DNA of 64,000 bases, from the NCBI RefSeq assembly GCF_004799515.1, contig NZ_SSMX01000024.1, positions 1 through 64,000 on the forward strand, in the 5' to 3' direction. The notes beneath the pieces were generated by a model. That model was given only the letters and a program-made list of their open reading frames with translations, was not told where the DNA came from and did no database searches. Position numbers and translations under genes: made by a program. Of the stretch, positions 7,640 to 15,016 are shown one piece after another (the first letter of the stretch is position 1; each line of letters begins with the position of its first letter). The DNA is from Phenylobacterium sp. (GTDB lineage Bacteria > Pseudomonadota > Alphaproteobacteria > Caulobacterales > Caulobacteraceae).

Positions 7640-8419
7640 TCAGCCCAGCGTCGCGATAGCCTCGACGACCGCGGCGGTCTTCTCGACGATCACCATGTGG
7701 CCGGCCTCGGGGATGGAGACGAGCCGCGAGTCCGCAATGCCCTTCTTGAAGGCGTGGGCGTAGGCCGGCGGCATCAGCCGGTCGCTGTCGCCCCAGATCA
7801 GCACCGCCTTCGCCTTGATCCGATAGAGGCGCTGCTGGAGCCCCCGCTCCGGAATCGGGAACAGGATGCGCCCGGCCATGCCCAGCTGGCGGGCGTTGGT
7901 CACCAGGTAGGTCTGCAGGAAGTTCGGGTCTTCCACATTGCGCCCGGCGGTCAGCATCGCCGCCCCGGCCGCCGCGTCGTGGAAGAGCAGCGCCGGCATC
8001 TCGAACGGCAGGGTCGAGAAGAGGTCCGGAACCGGATGGGCGTCGTCCCAGAGGCCGGCCGGCGCGATCAGCGCCAGGCGCGAGACGTCGTTCGGCGCGA
8101 TGGCCGCCATCTCCGCGGCGATCATCCCGCCCATGGAGTGGCCGACGAGCACCGGGTCTTTCAGGCCCAACGCCTCGACCACATCCCAGCTGTGCAGGGT
8201 GAAATCCAGCATGTCGCGGATCTCGGGCGCCTCGTCGCTATCGCCGTAGCCGGGGATCAGCGGGGCGTAGACGTGGTGCGTCTGCGCGAGCGCGGCCAGG
8301 AACGGGTCCTCCGCGGTCAGGCCGCCCGCGCCGTGCAGGAAGACAAGCGGCTCGCCCTCGCCGCCCTCGAAATAGCGGACGGCGGCGCGCGGGGCCTGGA
8401 CGGTCTTGAGCCCGATCAT
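7640..8419 (-). CDS. Alpha/beta hydrolase, translationally coupled to LLM oxidoreductase
   Basis: A 259-residue alpha/beta hydrolase. The oxyanion HG is at residues 29-30, the nucleophile Ser95 in VGHSMGG, the acid in IWGDSDRLMP, and the catalytic His in PEAGHMVIVE near the end. Its ATG at 8419 overlaps the stop of the upstream luciferase-like gene (ATGA). The same reading frame stays open much further upstream, but that part is antisense-frame noise inside the oxidoreductase. The pairing suggests it hydrolyses the ester or lactone made by the flavin enzyme. Substrate is unknown. Confidence 0.9.
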   Translation of the reverse strand: MIGLKTVQAPRAAVRYFEGGEGEPLVFLHGAGGLTAEDPFLAALAQTHHVYAPLIPGYGDSDEAPEIRDMLDFTLHSWDVVEALGLKDPVLVGHSMGGMIAAEMAAIAPNDVSRLALIAPAGLWDDAHPVPDLFSTLPFEMPALLFHDAAAGAAMLTAGRNVEDPNFLQTYLVTNARQLGMAGRILFPIPERGLQQRLYRIKAKAVLIWGDSDRLMPPAYAHAFKKGIADSRLVSIPEAGHMVIVEKTAAVVEAIATLG

Positions 8420-9711
8420 TCCCCGGCCTCCAATGCGTAGGTCCTGGCCAGGTCGGCGGCGCTGGGCGCCTGGCGCGGCAGGCTTCCCGAGGCCACACGG
8501 TCCTTCAGCGGACTGGTCCAGAAGCGGTTGTCGTCCGCCCACTCCGGCGCCCAGTCCGGGAACATGGCCTTCAGCTTCGGCATCACCTTCTCGGCGAACA
8601 GCTTGGTGGAGTACATGCACTTGTCGGCCGGCATGTTCCCGACGTGCATCAGACAGAAGATGTTGCCGACGTTCAGGCCCTTGATCAGCTCCTCCATCCG
8701 CTGGCGGACGGTCTCCGGGGAGCCGGCGATCACGTGGCCGCCCTCCACAAGGTCCTTCCACGACAGCGTCGCGTAGCCGCCGCGCGGCGGGGCGTATTGC
8801 GACAGCGCCCCGGTCTGGATGGTCTTTATGGTGCGGTAGCCGGGCGCGTCGGCGAAGCCCGGGTAGACGTGCAGGCAGCGGTTGTAGAAGTAGTTGACGT
8901 GCTCGGCGTAGAGCCGCTCGGCCTCTTCGTCCGTGTCCGCCACCAGGATCGTCTGGGCGAAGCCGGCGCGGTAGGGGCTCTTGTCCACCCCACGCTCTTC
9001 CACCCGCTTCCAGTAGCCGCTCATCAGGGCTTGGGCGCGCAGGTAGCCGGAGAAGCTGAGGTAGGAGTAACTGTAGGTGTTGTCGATGCAGAAGTCGTAG
9101 GTCTCCACCGACCCGCCGCCGGGGATGTGCACCGGCGGATGCGGCTGCTGGATCGGCCGGGGCCACAGGTTGACGTGGCGCAGCTTGGTGTAGCGGCCGT
9201 TCCAGGCGAAGGGCTCGCGGGTGGTCCAGGCCTTGATGATCAGGTCGTGGGCCTCCTGGTACTTCTCCCGCGTCAGGCTGGGGATCTGGCCGTAGCAGAA
9301 GTTGGTGTCCATCGAGGTGCCGACCGGGAAGCCCGCCACCAGCCGTCCGCCCGAGATGCAGTCCAGCATGGCGAACTCCTCGGCCACGCGGATCGGCGGG
9401 TTGTAGAGGGCGATCGAGTTGCCCAGCACCACGATGGCCGCGTCCTTGGTCCGGCGCGCCAGGCCCGCGGCGATGATGTTGGGGCTGGGCATGATGCCGT
9501 AGCCGTTCTGGTGGTGCTCGTTCACGCCCACCCCGTCGAAGCCGAGCGCGTCGGCGTACTCGAGGAGGTCCATGTAGGTGTTGTAGACCTGATGGCTCTT
9601 CACCGGGTCGAACAGGGCTTGGTCGATGTCCACCCAGACCGAGCGGTTGGTCTCCCGGAAGTCGTCCGGCAGATAGGGCCACGGCATCAGGTTGAACCAG
9701 GTGAACTTCAT
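8416..9711 (-). CDS. LLM class flavin-dependent oxidoreductase (luciferase-like)
   Basis: A 431-residue TIM-barrel monooxygenase of the bacterial-luciferase superfamily, starting MKFTWFNLMPWPYLP. Family features are GVGVNEHHQNGYG near residue 58, GNSIALYNPPIRVAEE near 95, LDCISGGRLVAGFPVG near 115 and an AGSPETVRQRMEEL segment near 330. These enzymes use reduced FMN and oxygen, often for Baeyer-Villiger or ring-opening chemistry. The coupled downstream hydrolase (4-base overlap) supports oxidation followed by ester cleavage. The reductase partner is not in the window. Confidence 0.9.
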   Translation of the reverse strand: MKFTWFNLMPWPYLPDDFRETNRSVWVDIDQALFDPVKSHQVYNTYMDLLEYADALGFDGVGVNEHHQNGYGIMPSPNIIAAGLARRTKDAAIVVLGNSIALYNPPIRVAEEFAMLDCISGGRLVAGFPVGTSMDTNFCYGQIPSLTREKYQEAHDLIIKAWTTREPFAWNGRYTKLRHVNLWPRPIQQPHPPVHIPGGGSVETYDFCIDNTYSYSYLSFSGYLRAQALMSGYWKRVEERGVDKSPYRAGFAQTILVADTDEEAERLYAEHVNYFYNRCLHVYPGFADAPGYRTIKTIQTGALSQYAPPRGGYATLSWKDLVEGGHVIAGSPETVRQRMEELIKGLNVGNIFCLMHVGNMPADKCMYSTKLFAEKVMPKLKAMFPDWAPEWADDNRFWTSPLKDRVASGSLPRQAPSAADLARTYALEAGE

Positions 9712-9810
9712 GGTCCGGACTCCCGTTCGTTCCCAGCCGCTTCTTCTGAGCGGTCAGCTTATCAACGATAAGCCTTCCGGGCCGGGCGCCAACCGGGGAA
9801 AGTGAGCCGC

Positions 9811-10185
9811 ATGGCCGACCCGACGCATTTCTACACCGGCTGGCTGTTGGACCCCGCTGAGCGCGAGGCCCTGCTGGCCCGCTTCCCGCCTCGCTATCCG
9901 GTGGTGGTCGCCCACCATGTGACCCTGAAGTTCGGCGACCGGGCGGCGGAAGAGCCGCAGGCTACCGCAGGCGCGATCGTGGGCGAGGCGGACGACGGGG
10001 CGGGCGTCCAGGCCCTGGTGGTGGCCGTGGACGGCGCCGTCGCCCGTCCGGACGGCGGGACCTTCCATGTCACCTGGTCCCTGGCGGAGGGCCGCGAGGC
10101 GCGGGAGAGCAACGACGTCATCGCTGCGCGGGGCTGGCGGCCCGTGACGCCGCCGGTTCCGCTGCGCCTGCCCCCCAAAACCTGA
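9811..10185 (+). CDS. Small 2H-phosphoesterase-like protein
   Basis: A 124-residue soluble protein whose only strong motifs are two HxT triplets, H36-V-T38 in HHVTLKFG and H86-V-T88 in FHVTWSL. Paired HxT motifs flanked by beta strands are the catalytic signature of the 2H phosphoesterase superfamily (LigT, tRNA ligase cyclic phosphodiesterase domain). At 124 residues it is shorter than LigT (about 180), so it would be a minimal version. ATG 9811 is chosen because GGGGAAA lies 9 bases before it; GTG 9802 would sit directly on the ribosome site. Substrate unknown; the family call is inference from motif pattern. Confidence 0.6.
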   Translation: MADPTHFYTGWLLDPAEREALLARFPPRYPVVVAHHVTLKFGDRAAEEPQATAGAIVGEADDGAGVQALVVAVDGAVARPDGGTFHVTWSLAEGREARESNDVIAARGWRPVTPPVPLRLPPKT

Positions 10186-10286
10186 GCAGCAGTCCCGCTT
10201 GATGAGTGCCAAATAGCTGAATTCTTGGAATCTTCGGCGCGAATCATGCCCAGACTTTGTGGGTATAGGGAGCGTTGGGGACCGCC

Positions 10287-10559
10287 ATGCAGGCCTCGCC
10301 CGAATTCCGCAAGCAGCTCGCCGGCTATGGTCTAACGACCGCCGAGATCCTCTACCGCATGCCCGACCATCCGGCCCTTCTGCAGAGCTACATCTGGCAG
10401 GACTACGACCTGTTCCCGGACTTCCCGCAGCTGAAGGGCTTCCTGGACTTCTGGACGCGCACCCTGGACGGGCCGTTGTTCAGGGTCACGGTTGGCCACT
10501 GCCGGCTGATCAAGCCCGCGGAGCTAAAGGCCCTGGGCGGCGAGTTCCGTCTGCACTGA
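10287..10559 (+). CDS. Usg family protein
   Basis: A 90-residue protein, MQASPEFRKQLAGYGLTTAE, with YRMPDHPALLQSYIWQDYDL and the C-terminal LIKPAELKALGGEFRLH. I recognise this as the alphaproteobacterial Usg protein, which is strongly conserved but has no established biochemical function. ATG 10287 is used; an in-frame TTG at 10275 adds four residues. It is followed by a hairpin terminator at 10584. It appears monocistronic. Confidence 0.85.
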   Translation: MQASPEFRKQLAGYGLTTAEILYRMPDHPALLQSYIWQDYDLFPDFPQLKGFLDFWTRTLDGPLFRVTVGHCRLIKPAELKALGGEFRLH

Positions 10560-10583
10560 GCTTGGCGCATCGGCATGCGAAAA

Positions 10584-10608
10584 GCCCGGCGCACATCGCG
10601 CGCCGGGC
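10584..10608. terminator. Hairpin terminator between convergent genes
   Basis: Perfect 9-bp stem GCCCGGCGC (10584-10592), 7-base loop, GCGCCGGGC (10600-10608), preceded by AAAA and followed by CCTTGCTG. It can serve usg on the plus strand and the glycine-zipper gene on the minus strand; the A tract makes the better U-run for the minus direction. Confidence 0.7.
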
Positions 10609-10636
10609 CCTTGCTGTCAGCGAGGCTGAAGCGGTC

Positions 10637-10936
10637 CTAGCCGCGCCACTCCCAGTGGCAGACCTTGCGTGTGGCGTTGTGTTTGGCGACTTGGTGGCCG
10701 ATCACGCCGCCGGCGACGGCGCCCAGGACCGTGCCGCCGACGCTGCCGTGGCCCAGCGCATTGCCGACCACGCCGCCGCCCACAGCGCCGACCGCGGTGC
10801 CGGTGTTGCGGGCGCCGCGGGTGCTCACGTCACGGCAGACCCGCACCCGATGGCGCTCGGCCTGGGCGGCGGTGGGAACGACGGCGGTCACGGCGAGGGC
10901 CGAGCACACCAGGGTCGCGATAAGCTTGTTGCGCAC
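10637..10936 (-). CDS. Exported glycine-zipper protein
   Basis: A 99-residue protein with an N-terminal signal peptide (VRNKLIATLVCSALAV..., ending AAQA near residue 26) and a glycine zipper with small residues every third or fourth position from about residue 47 to 85 (GTAVGAVGGGVVGNALG, then GAVAGGVIGHQVAK). Such 2TM glycine-zipper proteins are outer-membrane or periplasmic lipoprotein-like stress proteins. The start is GTG 10936, preceded by TAGGAGAC; the frame is open to 11182 but the upstream translation has no signal peptide and no coding character. Two Cys flank the zipper (CRDV and KVCHWEW) and may form a disulfide. No lipobox is seen. Confidence 0.75.
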   Translation of the reverse strand: MRNKLIATLVCSALAVTAVVPTAAQAERHRVRVCRDVSTRGARNTGTAVGAVGGGVVGNALGHGSVGGTVLGAVAGGVIGHQVAKHNATRKVCHWEWRG

Positions 10937-11117
10937 GGGATGTCTCCTAGGAAAGGTCGCGGACACGCTCGGTCCAGAACGTGCGCCCACGGCAAAGGTT
11001 GCGCCTGGGTCGCGTCCCCGACTTTGGGCCGCGTCGCGCCAGAGCGGAACCGAATATGCGGTGGCGATTTTGATCCGCACCGCCGGCGGCCCCACGCCGG
11101 CTTTCGGAGAGACCCTC

Positions 11118-11378
11118 ATGTCTATTCTCGCCTGGATCGTCCTGGGCCTGGTGGCGGGCTTCATCGCCAGCATGCTCGTCAATCATCGCGGCAGCGGCAT
11201 GATCCGGGACCTGCTGCTGGGCGTCGTCGGCGCCTTCCTGGGCGGCTTCCTTTTCACCCGCTTCGGCGCGGCCGGCGTCACCGGCCTGAACGTCTATTCC
11301 CTGTTGGTGGCCACCCTGGGGGCGGTCGCCCTCCTGGTGCTGTTCCACGCCTTTTCGCGTCGTCGCCGGTTGTTCTAG
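11118..11378 (+). CDS. GlsB/YeaQ/YmgE family stress-response membrane protein
   Basis: An 86-residue protein of about three transmembrane segments (residues 3-20, 30-47, 58-78) with the family pattern AWIVLGLVAGFIAS, GMIRDLLLGVVGAFLGG and a basic C-terminus SRRRRLF. ATG 11118 follows GGAGAGAC. Members are induced by envelope or general stress. A GGAAC at 11046-11050 looks like an EcfG -35 box, but I find no convincing -10 at the proper distance. It converges with the MFS gene and the two stop codons share one CTAG. Confidence 0.85.
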   Translation: MSILAWIVLGLVAGFIASMLVNHRGSGMIRDLLLGVVGAFLGGFLFTRFGAAGVTGLNVYSLLVATLGAVALLVLFHAFSRRRRLF

Positions 11379-12667
11379 GGCGACGACAAGCCTGAGCCGG
11401 GCGCCTGGTCAGCTGTGATGAGGGCGCCCGGCCAGGCGAGCGGCGCGATCTTGCGCACCACGAAGCCCCAGGACAGCACCCCGCCCACCGCCGCCAGGCC
11501 CGCCACGGCGAAGGCCCAGGTGAACTGGCCGGTCCGGTCCACCACCGCGCCAGTGACGATAGGCGCGACGATTCCCGCCACATTGCCCAGCGCGTTCTGG
11601 AAGGCGATCCAGTTCCCGCCGCCCCGCGGGCCCGCCAGGGTCTGGCCGATGGCGTAGAGCGAGGGGCTGATCAGGCCGAAGCCCACCGCCGCCAGGAACA
11701 GACTGGCGATAGCCACCGGCGCGGTTCCCAGCATGCAGCCGGCCATGGCCGCCGCCGTAAGGGCGTGGCCGGCGATCACAACCGTCTTGCGCACCCGGTT
11801 CGACGAGCCGCCCGCCGCCATCCAGCGGTCCGAGATCCAGCCCGTACCGATCGAGGCGGCCGCGTAGATCACGTAGATCGCGCCGCCCAGCTCGGCCATC
11901 TGCGAGACCGTGAAGCCGCGCGACTTCACGAGGTAGAGCGGCAGCCACGAGATCACGAAGTAGAAGGCGTAGTTGTTGCAGAAGTGGCCGAGGCCCGCGC
12001 CCCAGGCCTCACGCCGGCCCATGATCGCCAGGAACGAGGGCGCAAGGTCCCGCTTGGGCTCATCGGCCGCCGCCGACAGGCGCCGGGTGGCGCTGAGCCA
12101 GGGCCAGAGCCAGAGCAGCGAGGCCAGGCCGAACAGCAGGAACACCGGCCGCCAGCCGGTCTTCGCCATCAGGAGGCCGCCGGCGAGGGTGCCGAACGCC
12201 GGTCCTAGCGACAGGCCCATGGAGACCAGGCCGTTGGCGATCCCCAGCCGGTGCTGCGGCATGTGCTGGGCGATCAGCTTCGAGGAACAGGGAAAGGCCG
12301 TGCTCTCGCCCAAGCCCAGCAGCAGGCGCAGCACGATCAGCATGGAGAAGCCCGAAGCGACGCCAGTCAGAGCCGTGGACAGGGACCACATGGCCAGGCC
12401 CAGGGCATAGGCGCGGTAGGGATTGATCTTCTCCGCCAGCCAGCCCGCCAGCAGCTGGCCCGGCACATAGGTCCAGTAGAAGACCGAGAGCAGCAGGCCG
12501 AGCTGGCTGGCCGAGAGGCGCAGCTCGTCCTTCATCAGGGGCGCGGCGGTCGCCAGGTTGCCGCGGTCGACGTAGTTGATGAACATGGCCAGCGCGAGCA
12601 GGCCCACCACGCCCATGCCGAAGCTGACGGGCCTTGGGCCGGCCTTCACGTCCGCCGCGATCGCCAT
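11375..12667 (-). CDS. MFS transporter, ACS (anion:cation symporter)-like
   Basis: About 430 residues and 12 predicted transmembrane helices. INYVDRGNLATAAPLMKDEL in helix 1 is the pattern of the anion:cation symporter family (hexuronate, phthalate, tartrate-type carriers). YVPGQLLAGWLAEKI after helix 2 is the cytoplasmic-loop motif. Start is uncertain: ATG 12667 (MAIAADVKAG) is used, with 12682 and 12727 in frame upstream. Neighbours do not reveal the substrate. Its stop codon overlaps that of the convergent GlsB-like gene. Confidence 0.85.
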   Translation of the reverse strand: MAIAADVKAGPRPVSFGMGVVGLLALAMFINYVDRGNLATAAPLMKDELRLSASQLGLLLSVFYWTYVPGQLLAGWLAEKINPYRAYALGLAMWSLSTALTGVASGFSMLIVLRLLLGLGESTAFPCSSKLIAQHMPQHRLGIANGLVSMGLSLGPAFGTLAGGLLMAKTGWRPVFLLFGLASLLWLWPWLSATRRLSAAADEPKRDLAPSFLAIMGRREAWGAGLGHFCNNYAFYFVISWLPLYLVKSRGFTVSQMAELGGAIYVIYAAASIGTGWISDRWMAAGGSSNRVRKTVVIAGHALTAAAMAGCMLGTAPVAIASLFLAAVGFGLISPSLYAIGQTLAGPRGGGNWIAFQNALGNVAGIVAPIVTGAVVDRTGQFTWAFAVAGLAAVGGVLSWGFVVRKIAPLAWPGALITADQAPGSGLSSP

Positions 12668-12743
12668 GCCGCCCCGCCGCATCCCCAAGCCGGCGGTCAC
12701 TGAACGATGTTGCGGCGCCCGTGGCAAGGCGCGGGCGCGGCGC

Positions 12744-13469
12744 CTAGTCCGCGGCCTGCTGCTCCGTCTCGGTCCGGGCGAAGATCAGGGTCTGGGCGTC
12801 GACCTTGCGGCCGGCCTCGGCGATCTCAAGGTGGACGTGGTCGGTGATGCCCAGCGGATAACGCGCCTGCAGGGTGTGAGCCACACCGATCGGATGGCCG
12901 ATGGCGACGGGATCGCCCACCGCCACCTTCGGATCGACGTAGAACACCCGCGCGGTCAGGTGCAGCGCGGGATTGTCGATCTCCACGAACTTGAGGGTCT
13001 GGTCGTCGGGATAGGCGTAGCCGATCTTGGAGACGAAGCCGGAGATCGGCGCGGTGACCGCCTGGCCGGCCGTGGCCACATAGTCCACGCCCTCATGCTC
13101 CCGCGTGCCGCCGTCACGCGAGGCATGGAAAGCGCCCTCGCCATAGGCGTCGGCGCCGCGCGGCGCGTGGCCGGTGGGGTTGGCGACGTCGGGCTGGCCG
13201 TCGCCATCGAGGTCGACGCCTTCCCAAACCAAGCGGGTACGCGGCGGGGCGTCGGCGGGGGCTGCATCCGCCGTCAGGTCGGCGAACAGGCCGGAGCCGC
13301 CCGCATGATGCTGGGCCGAGGCTTCAGCATGCGCTGCCGCCTCGGCCAGGCCCAAGGACATCACCGCGACGCCCAGCGCCAGCGGCAGTACAGCCACGCT
13401 TCTATTGGAAGACTGCGCAAGCTGGCGAAGTCTATCGAGCTTGGCTTTAATATCTGTGGGAAATCGCAT
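12744..13469 (-). CDS. M23 family (LytM-type) metallopeptidase, exported
   Basis: A 241-residue protein with a hydrophobic N-terminal segment at about residues 24-45 that is a signal peptide or anchor. The zinc site is visible as H125-x3-D129 in REHEGVDYVA and H211-V-H213 in DHVHLEI. ISGFVSKIGYAY and the following strands are typical of M23 peptidoglycan endopeptidases. Residues 86-94 hold an EF-hand-like loop, DLDGDGQPD, before the catalytic domain. ATG 13469 is chosen because the longer frame to 13793 is antisense to the next gene. It is divergent from the four-repeat TonB-C-like gene, with a perfect inverted repeat between them. Confidence 0.8.
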   Translation of the reverse strand: MRFPTDIKAKLDRLRQLAQSSNRSVAVLPLALGVAVMSLGLAEAAAHAEASAQHHAGGSGLFADLTADAAPADAPPRTRLVWEGVDLDGDGQPDVANPTGHAPRGADAYGEGAFHASRDGGTREHEGVDYVATAGQAVTAPISGFVSKIGYAYPDDQTLKFVEIDNPALHLTARVFYVDPKVAVGDPVAIGHPIGVAHTLQARYPLGITDHVHLEIAEAGRKVDAQTLIFARTETEQQAAD

Positions 13470-13521
13470 CCCTGAGTAGATAATCCGGCGCCTCGGATAT
13501 ACTGATGCGTCATCTCGCCGC

Positions 13522-13539
13522 GAACGGTTTTGACCGTTC
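13522..13539. promoter_or_regulatory. Inverted repeat GAACGGT-N4-ACCGTTC, candidate operator
   Basis: A perfect 7-bp dyad with a TTTG spacer, 53 bases before the M23 peptidase start and 132 bases before the TonB-C-like gene start. No T tract follows, so it is not a terminator. It could bind a dimeric regulator; the regulator is unknown. Confidence 0.4.
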
Positions 13540-13671
13540 CGACAGGGCGCCTCCATCACCGCCTCGAACGCCGCCGCCCCGCACGCCGCCGCCCCTGAGC
13601 CCGGACGCCGCTTTCGGCGGTTCCCCCTCGGCGCGGCGGTGTGCAGAATGCGGGGGCTGGAGGAGACTTCC

Positions 13672-15012
13672 ATGAGCTTGACGCCTGCCCGCGCGGTGGC
13701 CGCCGTCGCGGCCCTGATGCTCGCCTCCTCCGCAGGAGCGCAGCCGCCGGCGCCCGCTTCCGCCCCGCCGGCCCAGGCCGCCCGCTGGGCCAAGGAGCCG
13801 ACGCCGCAGCAGTACGCCGAGATACGGCCCGCCGAGGTCCGGGCCCATGGCGGCCGCGCCGTGGTGCGCTGCCACGTGGACGCCGCCGGCGCGCTCTCGG
13901 CCTGCGCCAGCCTAGCCGAGACGCCGGCCGGCTCCGGCTATGCCCAGGGCCTGGCCTCGCTCGCGCCGCTCTTCCAGATGAAGCCTGAGCTGGTGGCCAC
14001 GGAGGCGCCGGGCGGCACGGTGGTTCTGCTGGACTCCGCCTTCCGGATCGATGCGCCGCCGACCTGGCTGCACAAGCCGACCCCGGCCGACCTGATGGCC
14101 GTCTGGCCAAGGGACGCGCTCACCAAGCGCCTCAGCGGTAAGGCTGTGCTGAACTGCATGATCAACCTGCAGGGCGCGCTCTTCGACTGCGTGGCGATCT
14201 CGGAGTCGCCGGCCGGCGAGCAGTTCGGCGCGGCGGCCGTGGCGATCACGCCCCAGCTCCTGATGAAGCCCGGCTCGCTGAAGGGCGAGCCGCAGGTGAC
14301 CCCGGTGAACATCCCGATCAACTTCGTCCTGCAGGCCGGCGCGGGCGGCCCGCTGGCGGCCAATGGACCCTCGACAGCGCCGGCGGCCATGGCCTGGATC
14401 GAGGCGCCCAGCTACACCGACCTGGCCGCGGCCTATCCGCGCCGGGCGCGCGAGGCCCGCACGCCCGGCCACGCCACCGTCAACTGCGCCTTTTCGAGCC
14501 AAGGCTATCTGATCGAGTGCCGGACCATGACCGAGGAGCCGAAGGACCAGGGCTTTGGCAATGCCGCCCTGGCCCTCGCACGCCGCTTCCGGGCGCCGGC
14601 TGACCTGCAAGGCAAGCCGCTGCGCGACGCCACGGTGCAGCTCCCCTTCACCTTCGACCCGGCCGTGCTGGGCGCGGGCCAGCCCGCGGTCGGCAAGCCG
14701 CAATGGGCCGCTCTACCCAGCGCCGAGGAGACCGCCCAGGCCTTCGCCACGGTGACCAAGGCCGGCGTCGGTGGCACGGTGCGGGTGATGCTGGCCTGCA
14801 CGGTGCAGGCCGGCGGCGCGGTCTCCGATTGCAAGGTGACGCGCGAGGACCCGGCCGGCCAGGGCGTCGGCCAGGCGGCCATGGCTCTGATCCCGCACTT
14901 CAGGCTGACCACCTGGACCACCGAGGGCCTGCCGACCGTGGGGGCGACGGTGGCCATCCCGCTGCGCTACGAGGGCGGCGCTCCGGAACAGGCCGCCGCC
15001 GCCAAACCCTAG
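13672..15012 (+). CDS. Exported protein with four TonB-C-like repeats, each with a C-x10-C pair
   Basis: A 446-residue protein with a signal peptide (MSLTPARAVAAVAALMLASS, cleavage near AGAQ) and no proline-rich spanning stalk or ExbB-type anchor. The mature part is four tandem units of roughly 100 residues, each reading V-x-C-x-h-x3-G-x-h-x2-C-x4-E-x-P with cysteines at 67/78, 162/173, 272/283 and 376/387. This is the pattern of the alphaproteobacterial TonB C-terminal-like domain. ATG 13672 follows GGAGGAGACTTCC. It converges with a TonB-dependent receptor 4 bases away. It would normally be named an energy transducer TonB, but the architecture fits a periplasmic soluble multi-domain protein better. 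Role unknown. Confidence 0.75.
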   Translation: MSLTPARAVAAVAALMLASSAGAQPPAPASAPPAQAARWAKEPTPQQYAEIRPAEVRAHGGRAVVRCHVDAAGALSACASLAETPAGSGYAQGLASLAPLFQMKPELVATEAPGGTVVLLDSAFRIDAPPTWLHKPTPADLMAVWPRDALTKRLSGKAVLNCMINLQGALFDCVAISESPAGEQFGAAAVAITPQLLMKPGSLKGEPQVTPVNIPINFVLQAGAGGPLAANGPSTAPAAMAWIEAPSYTDLAAAYPRRAREARTPGHATVNCAFSSQGYLIECRTMTEEPKDQGFGNAALALARRFRAPADLQGKPLRDATVQLPFTFDPAVLGAGQPAVGKPQWAALPSAEETAQAFATVTKAGVGGTVRVMLACTVQAGGAVSDCKVTREDPAGQGVGQAAMALIPHFRLTTWTTEGLPTVGATVAIPLRYEGGAPEQAAAAKP

Positions 15013-15016
15013 GTCC

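Noticed and set aside
7570..7640. Possible fourth palindromic element (CCGTCATCC ... GACGACGACGG)
   Set aside because: Only short, imperfect complementarity remains; it may be a decayed copy but cannot be supported.
8420..9682. Upstream extension of the alpha/beta hydrolase frame to 9682
   Set aside because: It overlaps the luciferase-like gene in another frame on the same strand; its translation is Arg/Pro-rich noise, while the hydrolase fold begins at ATG 8419.
11046..11085. EcfG promoter for the GlsB-like gene
   Set aside because: GGAAC is present at 11046, but bases 16-17 further on read ATTT/TTTT instead of CGTT or GGTT, so I did not list it.
10937..11182. N-terminal extension of the glycine-zipper protein
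   Set aside because: GTG 10936 has a good ribosome site and opens directly into a signal peptide; the extension would bury that signal peptide.
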